Of a stretch of DNA of 64,000 nt, positions 35,214 to 43,645 are shown one piece after another. Source of the stretch: Peptoniphilus gorbachii (lineage in GTDB: Bacteria; Bacillota; Clostridia; Tissierellales; Peptoniphilaceae); assembly GCF_016908115.1 (NCBI RefSeq), contig NZ_JAFBDH010000001.1, forward strand, positions 186,001-250,000. Reading direction: 5' to 3'. The notes below the pieces were generated by a model that was not told the DNA's origin, did not search any database, and saw only the letters and a list, made by a program, of their open reading frames with translations. Position numbers and translations under genes: made by a program. Each line of letters starts with the position of its first letter. Positions within the stretch are counted from its first letter, which is position 1.

Positions 35214-37562
35214 TTACATTTGTCTAAGTTTCTTTAAAATAATTTTTTGTTCAACACTTGCAACAATTCTTCTTGTGTATTCTACTGTATCTGGATTTAC
35301 TGACATTGAAGTGATTCCACATTCAACTAAAAATTCTGCAAGTTCTGGATATTGGCTTGGTCCTTGTCCACAAATTGAGCAAGTGATTCCCTTTTTGTTG
35401 GCTGCATCAATAATTGTCTTTAGTGCAATTTTAACTGCGTCATTTCTTTCGTCAAAGTATCCCATATTATTTAGAACACCTGAATCTCTGTCTGCTCCCA
35501 TTACAAGTTGTGTTAAGTCATTTGATCCAATGGAGAATCCGTCAACTAATTCTGCAAATTCTTCAGCTTGAAGAACTACTGCTGGCACTTCTGCCATGAT
35601 CCAAATCTTAAAGTTTTTAGATTGAACAAGTCCTTCTTCAGCCATTATTCCCTTAACAACTTTAAGTTCTTCAGGAGTTCTAACGAATGGAAGCATTACA
35701 ATTACATTTGTAAGTCCATATTCTTCTCTAACTTTTTTTATTGCACGACATTCTAGTCTAAAGCCTTCTTCATATTCTGGAGAAATATATCTTGAAACAC
35801 CTCTCCAACCAATCATTGGATTTGCCTCAATTGGCTCAACTTCGTCGCCACCTTTAAGACCTCTAAATTCATTTGTTCTAAAATCTGAAGTTCTTACAAC
35901 TAAATTCTTTGGATAAATTGCTTGAGCAACTTTAGAAATTCCTTCAGCAAGTTTATCTATCATTAAGTCGCCTTGGCCTGTTTTTACTAAATACATTGGG
36001 TGAGCACCAATCATATTTGTGAAAATAAATTCAGTTCTCATAAGTCCAATGCCGTCCATTGGAAGATTTTTATATTTTTCAATTAATTCTGGTTCGCCAA
36101 GGTTCATGTAAATTTTTGTTGCAGTTGTTGGTGCAAATAAATTTCTAAGTTCATCTAAGTTGGCAATACTTGAAACATTTGGTGAATCAGGAGATTTTTT
36201 TTCTTCTTTTTCCTTTAGAACTTCGCCTTCGTAAACAATTCCTCTTACTGCATCAACTGTTACAGTGTCGCCAGTTTTTAATGTTTTTGTTGCAGTTTTT
36301 GCTCCAACTATACATGGAATTTGTAATTCTCTTGAAACTATAGCTGCGTGACAAGTTCTTCCACCTTCGTCAGTTACAACTCCAGCACATTTTCTCATTG
36401 CAGGAACCATATCTGGGTTAGTCATTGCAGTTACAAGTACATCTCCTTCTTCAACAAGGTTGATTTCTGAAATGTCTTTAATTAATTTTACTTTACCTCT
36501 GCCAATTCCCGGAGAAGCAGGAAGTCCCTTAACAAGAGTTATTAATTTTTCTTCTTTTTCTTCTTTGTCGCCAAGAGTTGTAATAGGTCTTGATTGTAAG
36601 AAATAAAATTCCTTAGTGTCTCTATCAAATCCCCATTCAGTATCTTGAACTGAACCATAAAGTTTTTCAACTTTAAGTCCTCTTTCAACAAGAGTGTCTA
36701 ATTCTTTAGGAGAAAGTGCTTCAGCTTTAACTGCATCTTTACCTAAAATATCTTTTACATTAACTACTCTAGTTCCAACACCATTTTCATTTTTAATTAC
36801 CATGTATTCTTTTTCGGCAATATTTTTTTCAATGACTTTTTTAGTTTTTTTGTCGATAATATATTCATCAGGAGTTACAATTCCGGAAACAACAGCTTCG
36901 CCAAGTCCGTAACTTGCGTTAATCATCATTTCATCTTTGCTATTATTAATTGGGTTTGCTGTAAACATTACTCCAGACTTTTCAGAGTTAACCATTTTTT
37001 GAATTACAACTGAAAGAGCAACATCAAAATGATCGTAATTTTGTTTTTCTCTATAATAAATTGCCCTTGAAGTCCAAAGTGAAGCGAAACAATCTCTAAT
37101 ATGATTTAAAAGTTCTTCTTCGCCAGAAATGTGTAAGTAAGTATCTTGTTGTCCTGCAAAGGATGCATCAGGTAAATCTTCTGCAGTGGCTGAAGATCTA
37201 ACTGCAACTTCAGGATCTTTTACTCCAATATTTTCAGAAAATTCTCTATATGCAGATAAAATTTCTTCTTTTAATTCTGGGTCAAATTCTTTTTCTTTAA
37301 TTTTCTTTTGAATTTCCTTTGAAGCATTAGTAAGTTCATCAACATCTTCAACATCTACAGCTTCCATTAAAAATTTTACAACTTCATCAAGTTCTGCATA
37401 TTTAATAAATTTTGTATAGCCACTAGCTGTTACACAAAATCCTGGAGGCACAGGTAGACCAAAACTAGTTAATTCACCTAAATTTGCTCCCTTTCCTCCA
37501 ACAATTCCTACATCTTCTTTGCCAATTTCATCAAACCATTTAATATAATTATACTTAGACAT
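35214..37562 (-). CDS. ppsA: Phosphoenolpyruvate synthase
   Basis: Makes phosphoenolpyruvate from pyruvate and ATP. 782 residues: N-terminal ATP-grasp domain (about 1-330, GGKGANLGELTSFGLPVPPGF), the swivelling phosphohistidine domain with DEGGRTCHAAIVSREL (catalytic His about 405), and a C-terminal TIM barrel (RTEFIFTNMIGAHPMYL, CSICGQGPSQYPE). This is full length. The fusion order separates it from pyruvate phosphate dikinase. It has its own strong promoter and a terminator. Confidence 0.95.
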   Translation of the reverse strand: MSKYNYIKWFDEIGKEDVGIVGGKGANLGELTSFGLPVPPGFCVTASGYTKFIKYAELDEVVKFLMEAVDVEDVDELTNASKEIQKKIKEKEFDPELKEEILSAYREFSENIGVKDPEVAVRSSATAEDLPDASFAGQQDTYLHISGEEELLNHIRDCFASLWTSRAIYYREKQNYDHFDVALSVVIQKMVNSEKSGVMFTANPINNSKDEMMINASYGLGEAVVSGIVTPDEYIIDKKTKKVIEKNIAEKEYMVIKNENGVGTRVVNVKDILGKDAVKAEALSPKELDTLVERGLKVEKLYGSVQDTEWGFDRDTKEFYFLQSRPITTLGDKEEKEEKLITLVKGLPASPGIGRGKVKLIKDISEINLVEEGDVLVTAMTNPDMVPAMRKCAGVVTDEGGRTCHAAIVSRELQIPCIVGAKTATKTLKTGDTVTVDAVRGIVYEGEVLKEKEEKKSPDSPNVSSIANLDELRNLFAPTTATKIYMNLGEPELIEKYKNLPMDGIGLMRTEFIFTNMIGAHPMYLVKTGQGDLMIDKLAEGISKVAQAIYPKNLVVRTSDFRTNEFRGLKGGDEVEPIEANPMIGWRGVSRYISPEYEEGFRLECRAIKKVREEYGLTNVIVMLPFVRTPEELKVVKGIMAEEGLVQSKNFKIWIMAEVPAVVLQAEEFAELVDGFSIGSNDLTQLVMGADRDSGVLNNMGYFDERNDAVKIALKTIIDAANKKGITCSICGQGPSQYPELAEFLVECGITSMSVNPDTVEYTRRIVASVEQKIILKKLRQM

Positions 37563-37587
37563 AAACTCCTCCTTATTTGCTAAAAAT

Positions 37588-37615
37588 ATTATAACACATT
37601 AATTATATATGTCAC
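37588..37615 (-). promoter_or_regulatory. Promoter of ppsA
   Basis: On the minus strand GTGACA (37615-37610), a 16-base spacer and an extended -10 TGTTATAAT ending at 37588 form a near-consensus sigma-A promoter, starting just after the stop of the CYTH gene. Confidence 0.8.
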
Positions 37616-37616
37616 A

Positions 37617-38150
37617 CTATTTTTTTAAAGATTTTCTAAGTTCATCAATGGACATTGTAGATACATGATCTCTATCTATTTTAAGTTCATCAACGAGGCT
37701 ATAAATTTCTTCCATACTTGGTGCCTCAATTTCCACATAAGGCTTTGGATAAGTATCTTCATCCCAAGTGTCAATGTCAATTACAAGGGAATTTAAACTG
37801 TATTTTTTTCTATTTTTATATCCCTTGTGAAATTTATCGTAGCCAAGACATTTTAAAATATTTATTAAATCTTCCACACTATTTATTTCAGTAGTATGCT
37901 CTATATTATCTCTAACCTTTATGTCAGAAATATTTTCTTTAAAAGTAAAATATTTTTTTTCTTGGCCCTCAGATTTTGCAATTCTTATTCTAAGATAGCC
38001 TTGCTTCTTATAAATTTTATGGGCAGTTGAATTAATTGTTATATTGATTTGATCTTCTTCTTTAACAAAAATAGCTCCTAGAGACTTTATTTTTTCTTCA
38101 AAATCTTTAATGTCAATATCAAGAAGTTTAACTTCAATTTCTCTTTCCAT
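37617..38150 (-). CDS. CYTH-domain protein (class IV adenylate cyclase/thiamine triphosphatase-like)
   Basis: 177 residues. N-terminal EREIEVKL contains the ExExK signature, and later strands carry the charged tunnel residues (YLRIRIAKSEG, YFTFKE, SLVIDIDTWDED, PYVEIEAPS). CYTH enzymes hydrolyse or cyclise triphosphate substrates with divalent metals; inorganic triphosphate is common in bacteria. It overlaps the metallophosphoesterase gene by one base, so the two are probably co-translated. Confidence 0.85.
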   Translation of the reverse strand: MEREIEVKLLDIDIKDFEEKIKSLGAIFVKEEDQINITINSTAHKIYKKQGYLRIRIAKSEGQEKKYFTFKENISDIKVRDNIEHTTEINSVEDLINILKCLGYDKFHKGYKNRKKYSLNSLVIDIDTWDEDTYPKPYVEIEAPSMEEIYSLVDELKIDRDHVSTMSIDELRKSLKK

Positions 38151-38833
38151 TAGTCCTCCAAAATTTTTTTTAATTTAAAATCTAAGTAATCACTTGCAAC
38201 AAATTCATATTCAACTCCCAATAAATCTCCCTCATAGGAATACTTGTGACCCTTGCCATGTAAGTGACCGTAAACACATTTTTCTACATGATAACCTGCT
38301 AAGGTCTCTGAAAACTCATTAGGGCCTAAGTCTTGATTAAAGGGTGGATAGTGAATCATTGCAATTATTTTTTTATTTACACAGGAATCCAGAGAATTTT
38401 TTAGTCTCTGAACTTCTCTCAAATATATTTTCTCATCATCTTCCGAAAATTCAAAAGAATCACGAGAAGCCCAACCTCTCGTGCCACAAATGGAATAATC
38501 TTTGTATTCAAAGGAGTTGTTGTGCAAAAAGTGAATAGTCTTTAAATCTAAATTGTTCATTTTATTTAAGGAAGACCACCAATAATCGTGATTACCCTTA
38601 GAAATTATTTTTGTACCTGGAAGTTTATCAATTCTCATTAGATCTTGAACTGCTGTATCTAATTTTAATGCCCAAGAAATATCTCCAGGTAGGAGGACTA
38701 AATCTTCATCACTAACAACTTTTTTCCAGTTTTCAATTATTTTTTCTTCATGATTTTCCCAGTTGTCTCCAAAAATATTCATAGGCTTTTCTTCTGTATA
38801 ATCGAAATGAAGATCTCCTATTGCGTATATCAT
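38150..38833 (-). CDS. Calcineurin-like metallophosphoesterase
   Basis: 227 residues from the ATG at 38833; a GTG two codons earlier sits inside the GAGGTG ribosome site. Metal-binding motifs DLHFD, PGDISWA, KGNHDYWW, MIHYPP and YGHLHGKGH are complete. The YkuE/YmdB-like length and cytoplasmic location leave the substrate open. It lies between the CYTH gene and the YhaN-like ATPase gene. Confidence 0.85.
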   Translation of the reverse strand: MIYAIGDLHFDYTEEKPMNIFGDNWENHEEKIIENWKKVVSDEDLVLLPGDISWALKLDTAVQDLMRIDKLPGTKIISKGNHDYWWSSLNKMNNLDLKTIHFLHNNSFEYKDYSICGTRGWASRDSFEFSEDDEKIYLREVQRLKNSLDSCVNKKIIAMIHYPPFNQDLGPNEFSETLAGYHVEKCVYGHLHGKGHKYSYEGDLLGVEYEFVASDYLDFKLKKILED

Positions 38834-38840
38834 ATACACC

Positions 38841-41090
38841 TCAAAGTCTAATTAATTTATACGTCGAATTATTCTTATCTAAAATTTCTTTTTCCCTATT
38901 TGAGCTTGAAAAAATTAATACCTGCTCTTCTTCTAATAAAACTTCTAGAGTATTTTTCAGTCTTTCATCATCATAGGAATCAAAATGGCTATCAAGCACA
39001 AGGGGGATTTTTTTGTCTGTAATTATTTTTGAAATAGAAAGTCTAAAGGCAAGATAAATTTGATCTATTGTGCCAAGACTTAAACTATCTAAATCTACAT
39101 AATCATCTATGTTTTTATCATATACCTTTATGTCAAATCTGTCATCAATTAAAATTTCGCTGTATTTAGATTTTGTCATCTTATCTAAATAATTTGAAAT
39201 ATTATTTTTTAAAATAGGAAGAGTGTCCCTTCTTCTAAGCTTAATAAAAGCTTCAAATTTTTCTATGGAAAGATCAAGTAAATCTCTTTTATACTCGAGT
39301 TTTTTTAATTTATCTTTTAACTCAAAGGATTTTTCCTCTAAAATTCTAAGCTTTTCTAAAGATTCTTCTTGAGTCCTTAAAATTCCATCTAAGTTTGAGA
39401 CCTCTATTGTAAGCTCTTTAATTTTTTTTGAAATATTTTCCAATGACTCTTCTCTATAAATTTCACCACTTAGATTTTCTTTTTCAAGCTCATCAATTCT
39501 ATATTTGTATTCACTTGTCTTGTCCTTGTTAGAGTCTTTAAGTTCATAAAATAAATTTTTTAGTTCTTTTATATTTTTTACTCTATATTTTTCAAGAATT
39601 TTAAGAAGTTCATCTTCAAGACTAGATATTTTTTCTTTAGTTGTCTCTATTTCAAGATGATTTTTTTCTTTCCAATTTTCATTGTACTCATTTTTTGAAA
39701 CATTTTTTAAATTTTCCTCTTTTCTCTCATCTAAAATTTCTGATAAAGCCTTTACGTCATTTACATTATATTTTTCAAAAAGCTCTTCAAAATCCTGGTC
39801 AAATTCTTTCTTTTTTATGGTTTTATCCAAAGATTTTTTCTTAAAATCTACTAGTTTGTTTTTAAGACGGTTTAAAAGGTCTTTATTTTCTATAAATTTT
39901 ACAATCCTAAAGTAAGAGTAAGTAAAAAATAAGATTGAAAAAATTATTAAAAAATATTTTTTAAAATAAAATGCCAGAAAAATAAAGGCTCCACCTGCAA
40001 GAAGGGAGAAAAATATCTTTAAAGAGTATTTAAATACAACTTTTTCTATATTTTTTATGTCGGCAGATATTATCTCAATTTCTTTTGAATAATTATTTTC
40101 ATTTAAAAGCCTAATTTCCTCTCTTATCTCTTTAAATTTCTTATAATCTTTTTCTACTTCTTCGTCAATTTCAAAAATATTTTCTTCCTTTGAAAGTAAA
40201 TCATCAAGCTTACTAGAATATAGTCCACTAGTTCTATTTATTTCAATTGCCCTTTCAAAATCTGCAAAATCAAAATTCTCATCTTGCTTTGCCTTTTCAT
40301 CTTGAATTTCTTTTAATTTTCTTTTTAATTCTCCTAGTTCAAAAAGTTTTCTTCCTCTTAATTTATCTTTAAAATTTTTTAATTTTTCCTCAGTTTCTTT
40401 ATATTTTTCTGCAACTTTTTCATAATTTTCTCTTAAGTTAACAAAATTTAATCTTTCAGATGCTAATTTATCAAGTTCTGTATAAATTCTTCCAATTTCA
40501 GAATTTTTTCGCCTCTTATTCCCCAAATCATCTAAGTCTTTATTCATTTTTTCCAATACCTTAGTCAAATCAATATTTTCATCTTGAGATACAGAAAAAT
40601 TATCTATTTTATTTTTTAAATCTTCTGCAGCATCTTCTTCAATTTGAGAAAGTCTTTGAGAAATAAAAAAGCTGGATTTATAAAGTTTTCTACTTATTTC
40701 AAAAAATAAAAAGCCAGGCTGGGCAATTCTCGACTTTAAAAAATTCCTCTCATCCTTAGAAAGATCTTCTCCATTTTCTGTATTTAAAATAGAAATCTCA
40801 TCCCTGTCAAAATCTCGACTAAGCCTATAATTTTTACCATCATAATTTAAAATTATATAGCCTTTATATAAACTTGAAGACCAAGGTCTTGATTTTTCAA
40901 AAATATCGTCACGAATTTTCCTAGCAAGGGAGTCTCTGCTAAATCCGTAAAAAATTCCATCAATAAAATTTACAATAGTGGATTTTCCACCTTCATTTTC
41001 TCCAAAAATTATATTAAGACCACTATCAAGTTCTATTATTTTATTTTCAAATTTTCCAAAATTTAAAATTCCAAGTTCTTTAAATATCAT
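38841..41090 (-). CDS. YhaN-like SMC/Rad50-type ATPase
   Basis: 749 residues from the ATG at 41090, preceded by GGAG and overlapping the yhaO-like gene by 11 bases. Walker A FGENEGGKSTIVNF lies near residue 35. Long coiled coils (about 190-350 and 420-640) flank a membrane hairpin (about 360-405), as in Bacillus YhaN. The Walker B region reads PLVLDSHFDSYDDERL, with Ser where the catalytic Asp/Glu usually sits. Such proteins pair with a nuclease, as SbcC does with SbcD, but the membrane hairpin sets YhaN apart. The partner is the upstream gene. Confidence 0.82.
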   Translation of the reverse strand: MIFKELGILNFGKFENKIIELDSGLNIIFGENEGGKSTIVNFIDGIFYGFSRDSLARKIRDDIFEKSRPWSSSLYKGYIILNYDGKNYRLSRDFDRDEISILNTENGEDLSKDERNFLKSRIAQPGFLFFEISRKLYKSSFFISQRLSQIEEDAAEDLKNKIDNFSVSQDENIDLTKVLEKMNKDLDDLGNKRRKNSEIGRIYTELDKLASERLNFVNLRENYEKVAEKYKETEEKLKNFKDKLRGRKLFELGELKRKLKEIQDEKAKQDENFDFADFERAIEINRTSGLYSSKLDDLLSKEENIFEIDEEVEKDYKKFKEIREEIRLLNENNYSKEIEIISADIKNIEKVVFKYSLKIFFSLLAGGAFIFLAFYFKKYFLIIFSILFFTYSYFRIVKFIENKDLLNRLKNKLVDFKKKSLDKTIKKKEFDQDFEELFEKYNVNDVKALSEILDERKEENLKNVSKNEYNENWKEKNHLEIETTKEKISSLEDELLKILEKYRVKNIKELKNLFYELKDSNKDKTSEYKYRIDELEKENLSGEIYREESLENISKKIKELTIEVSNLDGILRTQEESLEKLRILEEKSFELKDKLKKLEYKRDLLDLSIEKFEAFIKLRRRDTLPILKNNISNYLDKMTKSKYSEILIDDRFDIKVYDKNIDDYVDLDSLSLGTIDQIYLAFRLSISKIITDKKIPLVLDSHFDSYDDERLKNTLEVLLEEEQVLIFSSSNREKEILDKNNSTYKLIRL

Positions 41091-42102
41091 AATATTGCTC
41101 CAAAATGTAATCTTTACATAATTCCCTTGCATCCCTTTCTTTTTCATCATTAGAAAAGCTAGCTAGTAAATCTAAAATATATTTGTCTTTAATTTCAAAA
41201 TCATCTTCAAGGGTTTGTATAAGTTCATTATTTATTTCAAAATAAAAAGCTAATAAGTTCTCTTTTAAAAATCTTTCAATTTCTATTTTGTGGGGACTCT
41301 TTCCCCTTAGACTTATCCTATAGAGATTATCCTCTTTTATTTTATCTTGAATATTATTTAAAATTTCAGAAAAGGTCATATGAGAATCTATTTTTACATC
41401 AAGATTTACAAATTCTCTCTTTGAAAAATTTTTAAACTCAATAGTTTTTTTCTCATCATCTAAGAATATTATTCCTCTTTCCCCTTCATCTTTAAAGGAA
41501 AGTGGAATAAGGGACCCAGAATAATAGGCATTATTAGAGACTTTTCCCCTTTTGTGAATATGACCAAGTGCAAGATAATTAAATTCTCTCATAAAATTTT
41601 CATCAAGGGGCATATATCTTTTGTCCTTTAAGTCGGAGTGAAATAAACCAATATTTATAAAACTTTTGTCTAATTTTACCTGGCTAAAATCTTTTTTAAA
41701 ACTAAAATTGTCGTAGGATATTCCATAAATTCGAGTTTTTAAGTCACTTAATTCATAAAAATCAAGTTCATTTTTAAATATATATAAATTTTCTGGCAAA
41801 CTTACCTTTAAAAATAAATTATCCTTAGAAAGATAATCATGGTTTCCAAAAACTAGGAAGACCTTAGCTTTTATGCCTTGGATTATATCCAATAATCTTT
41901 TTAAGTCTTTTAGGTTAAAAAATTCCCTCTCAAATAAATCTCCAGCAATTAAAAAAATATCCGCCTCAACCTCATTTGAAAAGTCTGCTAAATCTTTTAA
42001 GGCAGACCAAGTATCCTCTAAAAGTTTATTTGTAACATCAAGAGGTAATCTTCCCCTATAAAATTTTTTTAAATGTAAATCACTTGCGTGAATTATTTTC
42101 AT
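41080..42102 (-). CDS. YhaO/SbcD-like DNA-repair metallophosphoesterase
   Basis: 340 residues. Motifs HASDLHL (5-11), AGDLFER, VFGNHDYL, GLFHSDL and LGHIHKRG form the dinuclear metal site of Mre11/SbcD-type nucleases. The C-terminal 100 residues match the capping region of SbcD/YhaO. It overlaps the YhaN-like ATPase gene, a conserved pair. A DNA-end-processing nuclease is the likely role. Confidence 0.87.
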   Translation of the reverse strand: MKIIHASDLHLKKFYRGRLPLDVTNKLLEDTWSALKDLADFSNEVEADIFLIAGDLFEREFFNLKDLKRLLDIIQGIKAKVFLVFGNHDYLSKDNLFLKVSLPENLYIFKNELDFYELSDLKTRIYGISYDNFSFKKDFSQVKLDKSFINIGLFHSDLKDKRYMPLDENFMREFNYLALGHIHKRGKVSNNAYYSGSLIPLSFKDEGERGIIFLDDEKKTIEFKNFSKREFVNLDVKIDSHMTFSEILNNIQDKIKEDNLYRISLRGKSPHKIEIERFLKENLLAFYFEINNELIQTLEDDFEIKDKYILDLLASFSNDEKERDARELCKDYILEQYYDI

Positions 42103-42138
42103 TTTATCACCAAAATAATTATATCACAGTTTAAAATT

Positions 42139-42164
42139 AAAAAAGAGCTTCACTAGTGAAGCTC
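42139..42164 (-). terminator. Terminator of the ybaK-to-isochorismatase operon
   Basis: GAGCTTCACTAGTGAAGCTC at 42145-42164 is a perfect 20-base inverted repeat, followed on the minus strand by six T. Confidence 0.88.
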
Positions 42165-42169
42165 CTCTA

Positions 42170-42721
42170 TTAGATAATTAATTTTTGTAGAGTTTTAAAT
42201 TCATCTGTTCCTGCAATGCCTGCAAGGTCGAATAAAACTGTTTCTGTGTTTGTTATAACTGCACCCATTTCTCTAAGTAGTTCCATGCCATTTTTTGAAT
42301 TTTTTTCTGTCCTTGACCCAAGTGCATCTTCGACAATAAAAACTTCAAATCCTGCTTCTAAAAGTGATCTTACAGTTTGGAAAACGCAGATATGTGTTTC
42401 CATGCCGCAGATAATAATTTGTTTTTTCCCAAGTCTATCAATTTCTTTTTTAATTTCTTCATCGCCATAGGAATTAAAAGTAAGTTTTCCAAATTCTTTT
42501 TTGTCCTTAAAGGGAGCTTTTACTTCTTCATTAGTATATCCTAATCCCTTAGGATATTGCACAGTATAAATTACTTCTGAACCAATAATACTTGCAACTT
42601 TTGCCATAATTGTAGAATTTTTTACAATTTCTTCCTTGTTATACATTGCCTTTAAAAGTTTATCTTGAATGTCAATAAAGGCAAAAAGTACATGATCTCT
42701 ATTTAAGTGAAAATTCTTCAT
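42170..42721 (-). CDS. Isochorismatase-family cysteine hydrolase
   Basis: 183 residues. The catalytic triad is seen in FAFIDIQDKL (Asp), the lysine near GLGYTNEEVK/KDKKEFGKL, and GMETHICVFQT (nucleophilic Cys). Members hydrolyse isochorismate, nicotinamide or related amides. The short length and context-free position do not pick a substrate. Last gene of its operon. Confidence 0.85.
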   Translation of the reverse strand: MKNFHLNRDHVLFAFIDIQDKLLKAMYNKEEIVKNSTIMAKVASIIGSEVIYTVQYPKGLGYTNEEVKAPFKDKKEFGKLTFNSYGDEEIKKEIDRLGKKQIIICGMETHICVFQTVRSLLEAGFEVFIVEDALGSRTEKNSKNGMELLREMGAVITNTETVLFDLAGIAGTDEFKTLQKLII

Positions 42722-42732
42722 TTATCCTCCTC

Positions 42733-43641
42733 TTAAATTTCTTCAACTTCAACGCTATTCATAATTTTTTTAATAGTGCTCATGTCAATTTTATCTTTTT
42801 CAACAAAATTTTCCCACACTCCACAGGATATTGCAAGCTTAATTGAAGTGATAAAATCATAATCTCTATCAATAGCCATTGCAAGGCCTGCAAGGGAAAG
42901 CTCTGTGTCAAATTTTTCTGTTATTTCATTTCTTTCAAGTTTCTTTTTATTTACATAGGCTCTGTAATTTTTTTCTTCTGTGGAAATAATTGTGGCTCTC
43001 TTGCTGTTTACAAAAACAATTTTACTTCCAGCTTGAATAAATTTCTTGTTGAATTCAATAACTTCGCCAGTATAATTTATCTTTTTCTCTTTTTCAATAT
43101 CATTTTTGTCAAACATTAGAATATAAGGATTAGTCTTTTCCATTGTGTCGAGATTTTTTGGATTTACAGCAACTTTCAAATTATTTTTGTAGCATATTTT
43201 AATTAATTTTTCATAAATGTCATCTTCAATCCCAAACAAATCAATTTTTGGAATAACAGCAATTTTTTTGTTATAAAGGGCCCTTTCAAAGGAATTTAAG
43301 ATGTCGTTTCTATCTTCCATAGTTATTCTTGGGTCTTGAGTTCTATAATCTTTTACAGTTTCTTCACCCCTTATTATAACTTCCTCAACATTTTCATCTT
43401 TAAGGGCAGTATAATTTACATCAATGCCAAGTCTAGATAAGCTTAGAGCAATTTCTCTGCCCTTAGAACCTCCCTTTAACATAAAAACTTCTGAATCCCC
43501 GCCAAGTTTTTTGGCAAAAAGAGACATGTATAGACCCTTACCGCTGGGATAAATTTTTGAGTTTTCAATTATATTTTCAGTTTCACTATCTAATTTGTAT
43601 TCTCTTATAATTTTGGGATTAAAATCACAAAATAGTATCAT
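42733..43641 (-). CDS. PfkB-family sugar kinase-like protein lacking the GAGD motif
   Basis: 302 residues from the ATG at 43641 (AGGTGAT just upstream). N-terminal NPKIIREYKL and PSGKGLYMSLFAKKLGG match the 1-phosphofructokinase/LacC branch. The C-terminal catalytic signature, normally DxxGAGD, reads EKFDTELSLAGLAMAID: the GAGD anion hole and catalytic Asp are gone. The earlier KPNxxE motif is also lost (FDKNDIEKE). It may be inactive, regulatory or altered in chemistry. It lies just downstream of a phosphosugar mutase gene. Confidence 0.75.
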   Translation of the reverse strand: MILFCDFNPKIIREYKLDSETENIIENSKIYPSGKGLYMSLFAKKLGGDSEVFMLKGGSKGREIALSLSRLGIDVNYTALKDENVEEVIIRGEETVKDYRTQDPRITMEDRNDILNSFERALYNKKIAVIPKIDLFGIEDDIYEKLIKICYKNNLKVAVNPKNLDTMEKTNPYILMFDKNDIEKEKKINYTGEVIEFNKKFIQAGSKIVFVNSKRATIISTEEKNYRAYVNKKKLERNEITEKFDTELSLAGLAMAIDRDYDFITSIKLAISCGVWENFVEKDKIDMSTIKKIMNSVEVEEI

Positions 43642-43645
43642 TAAA

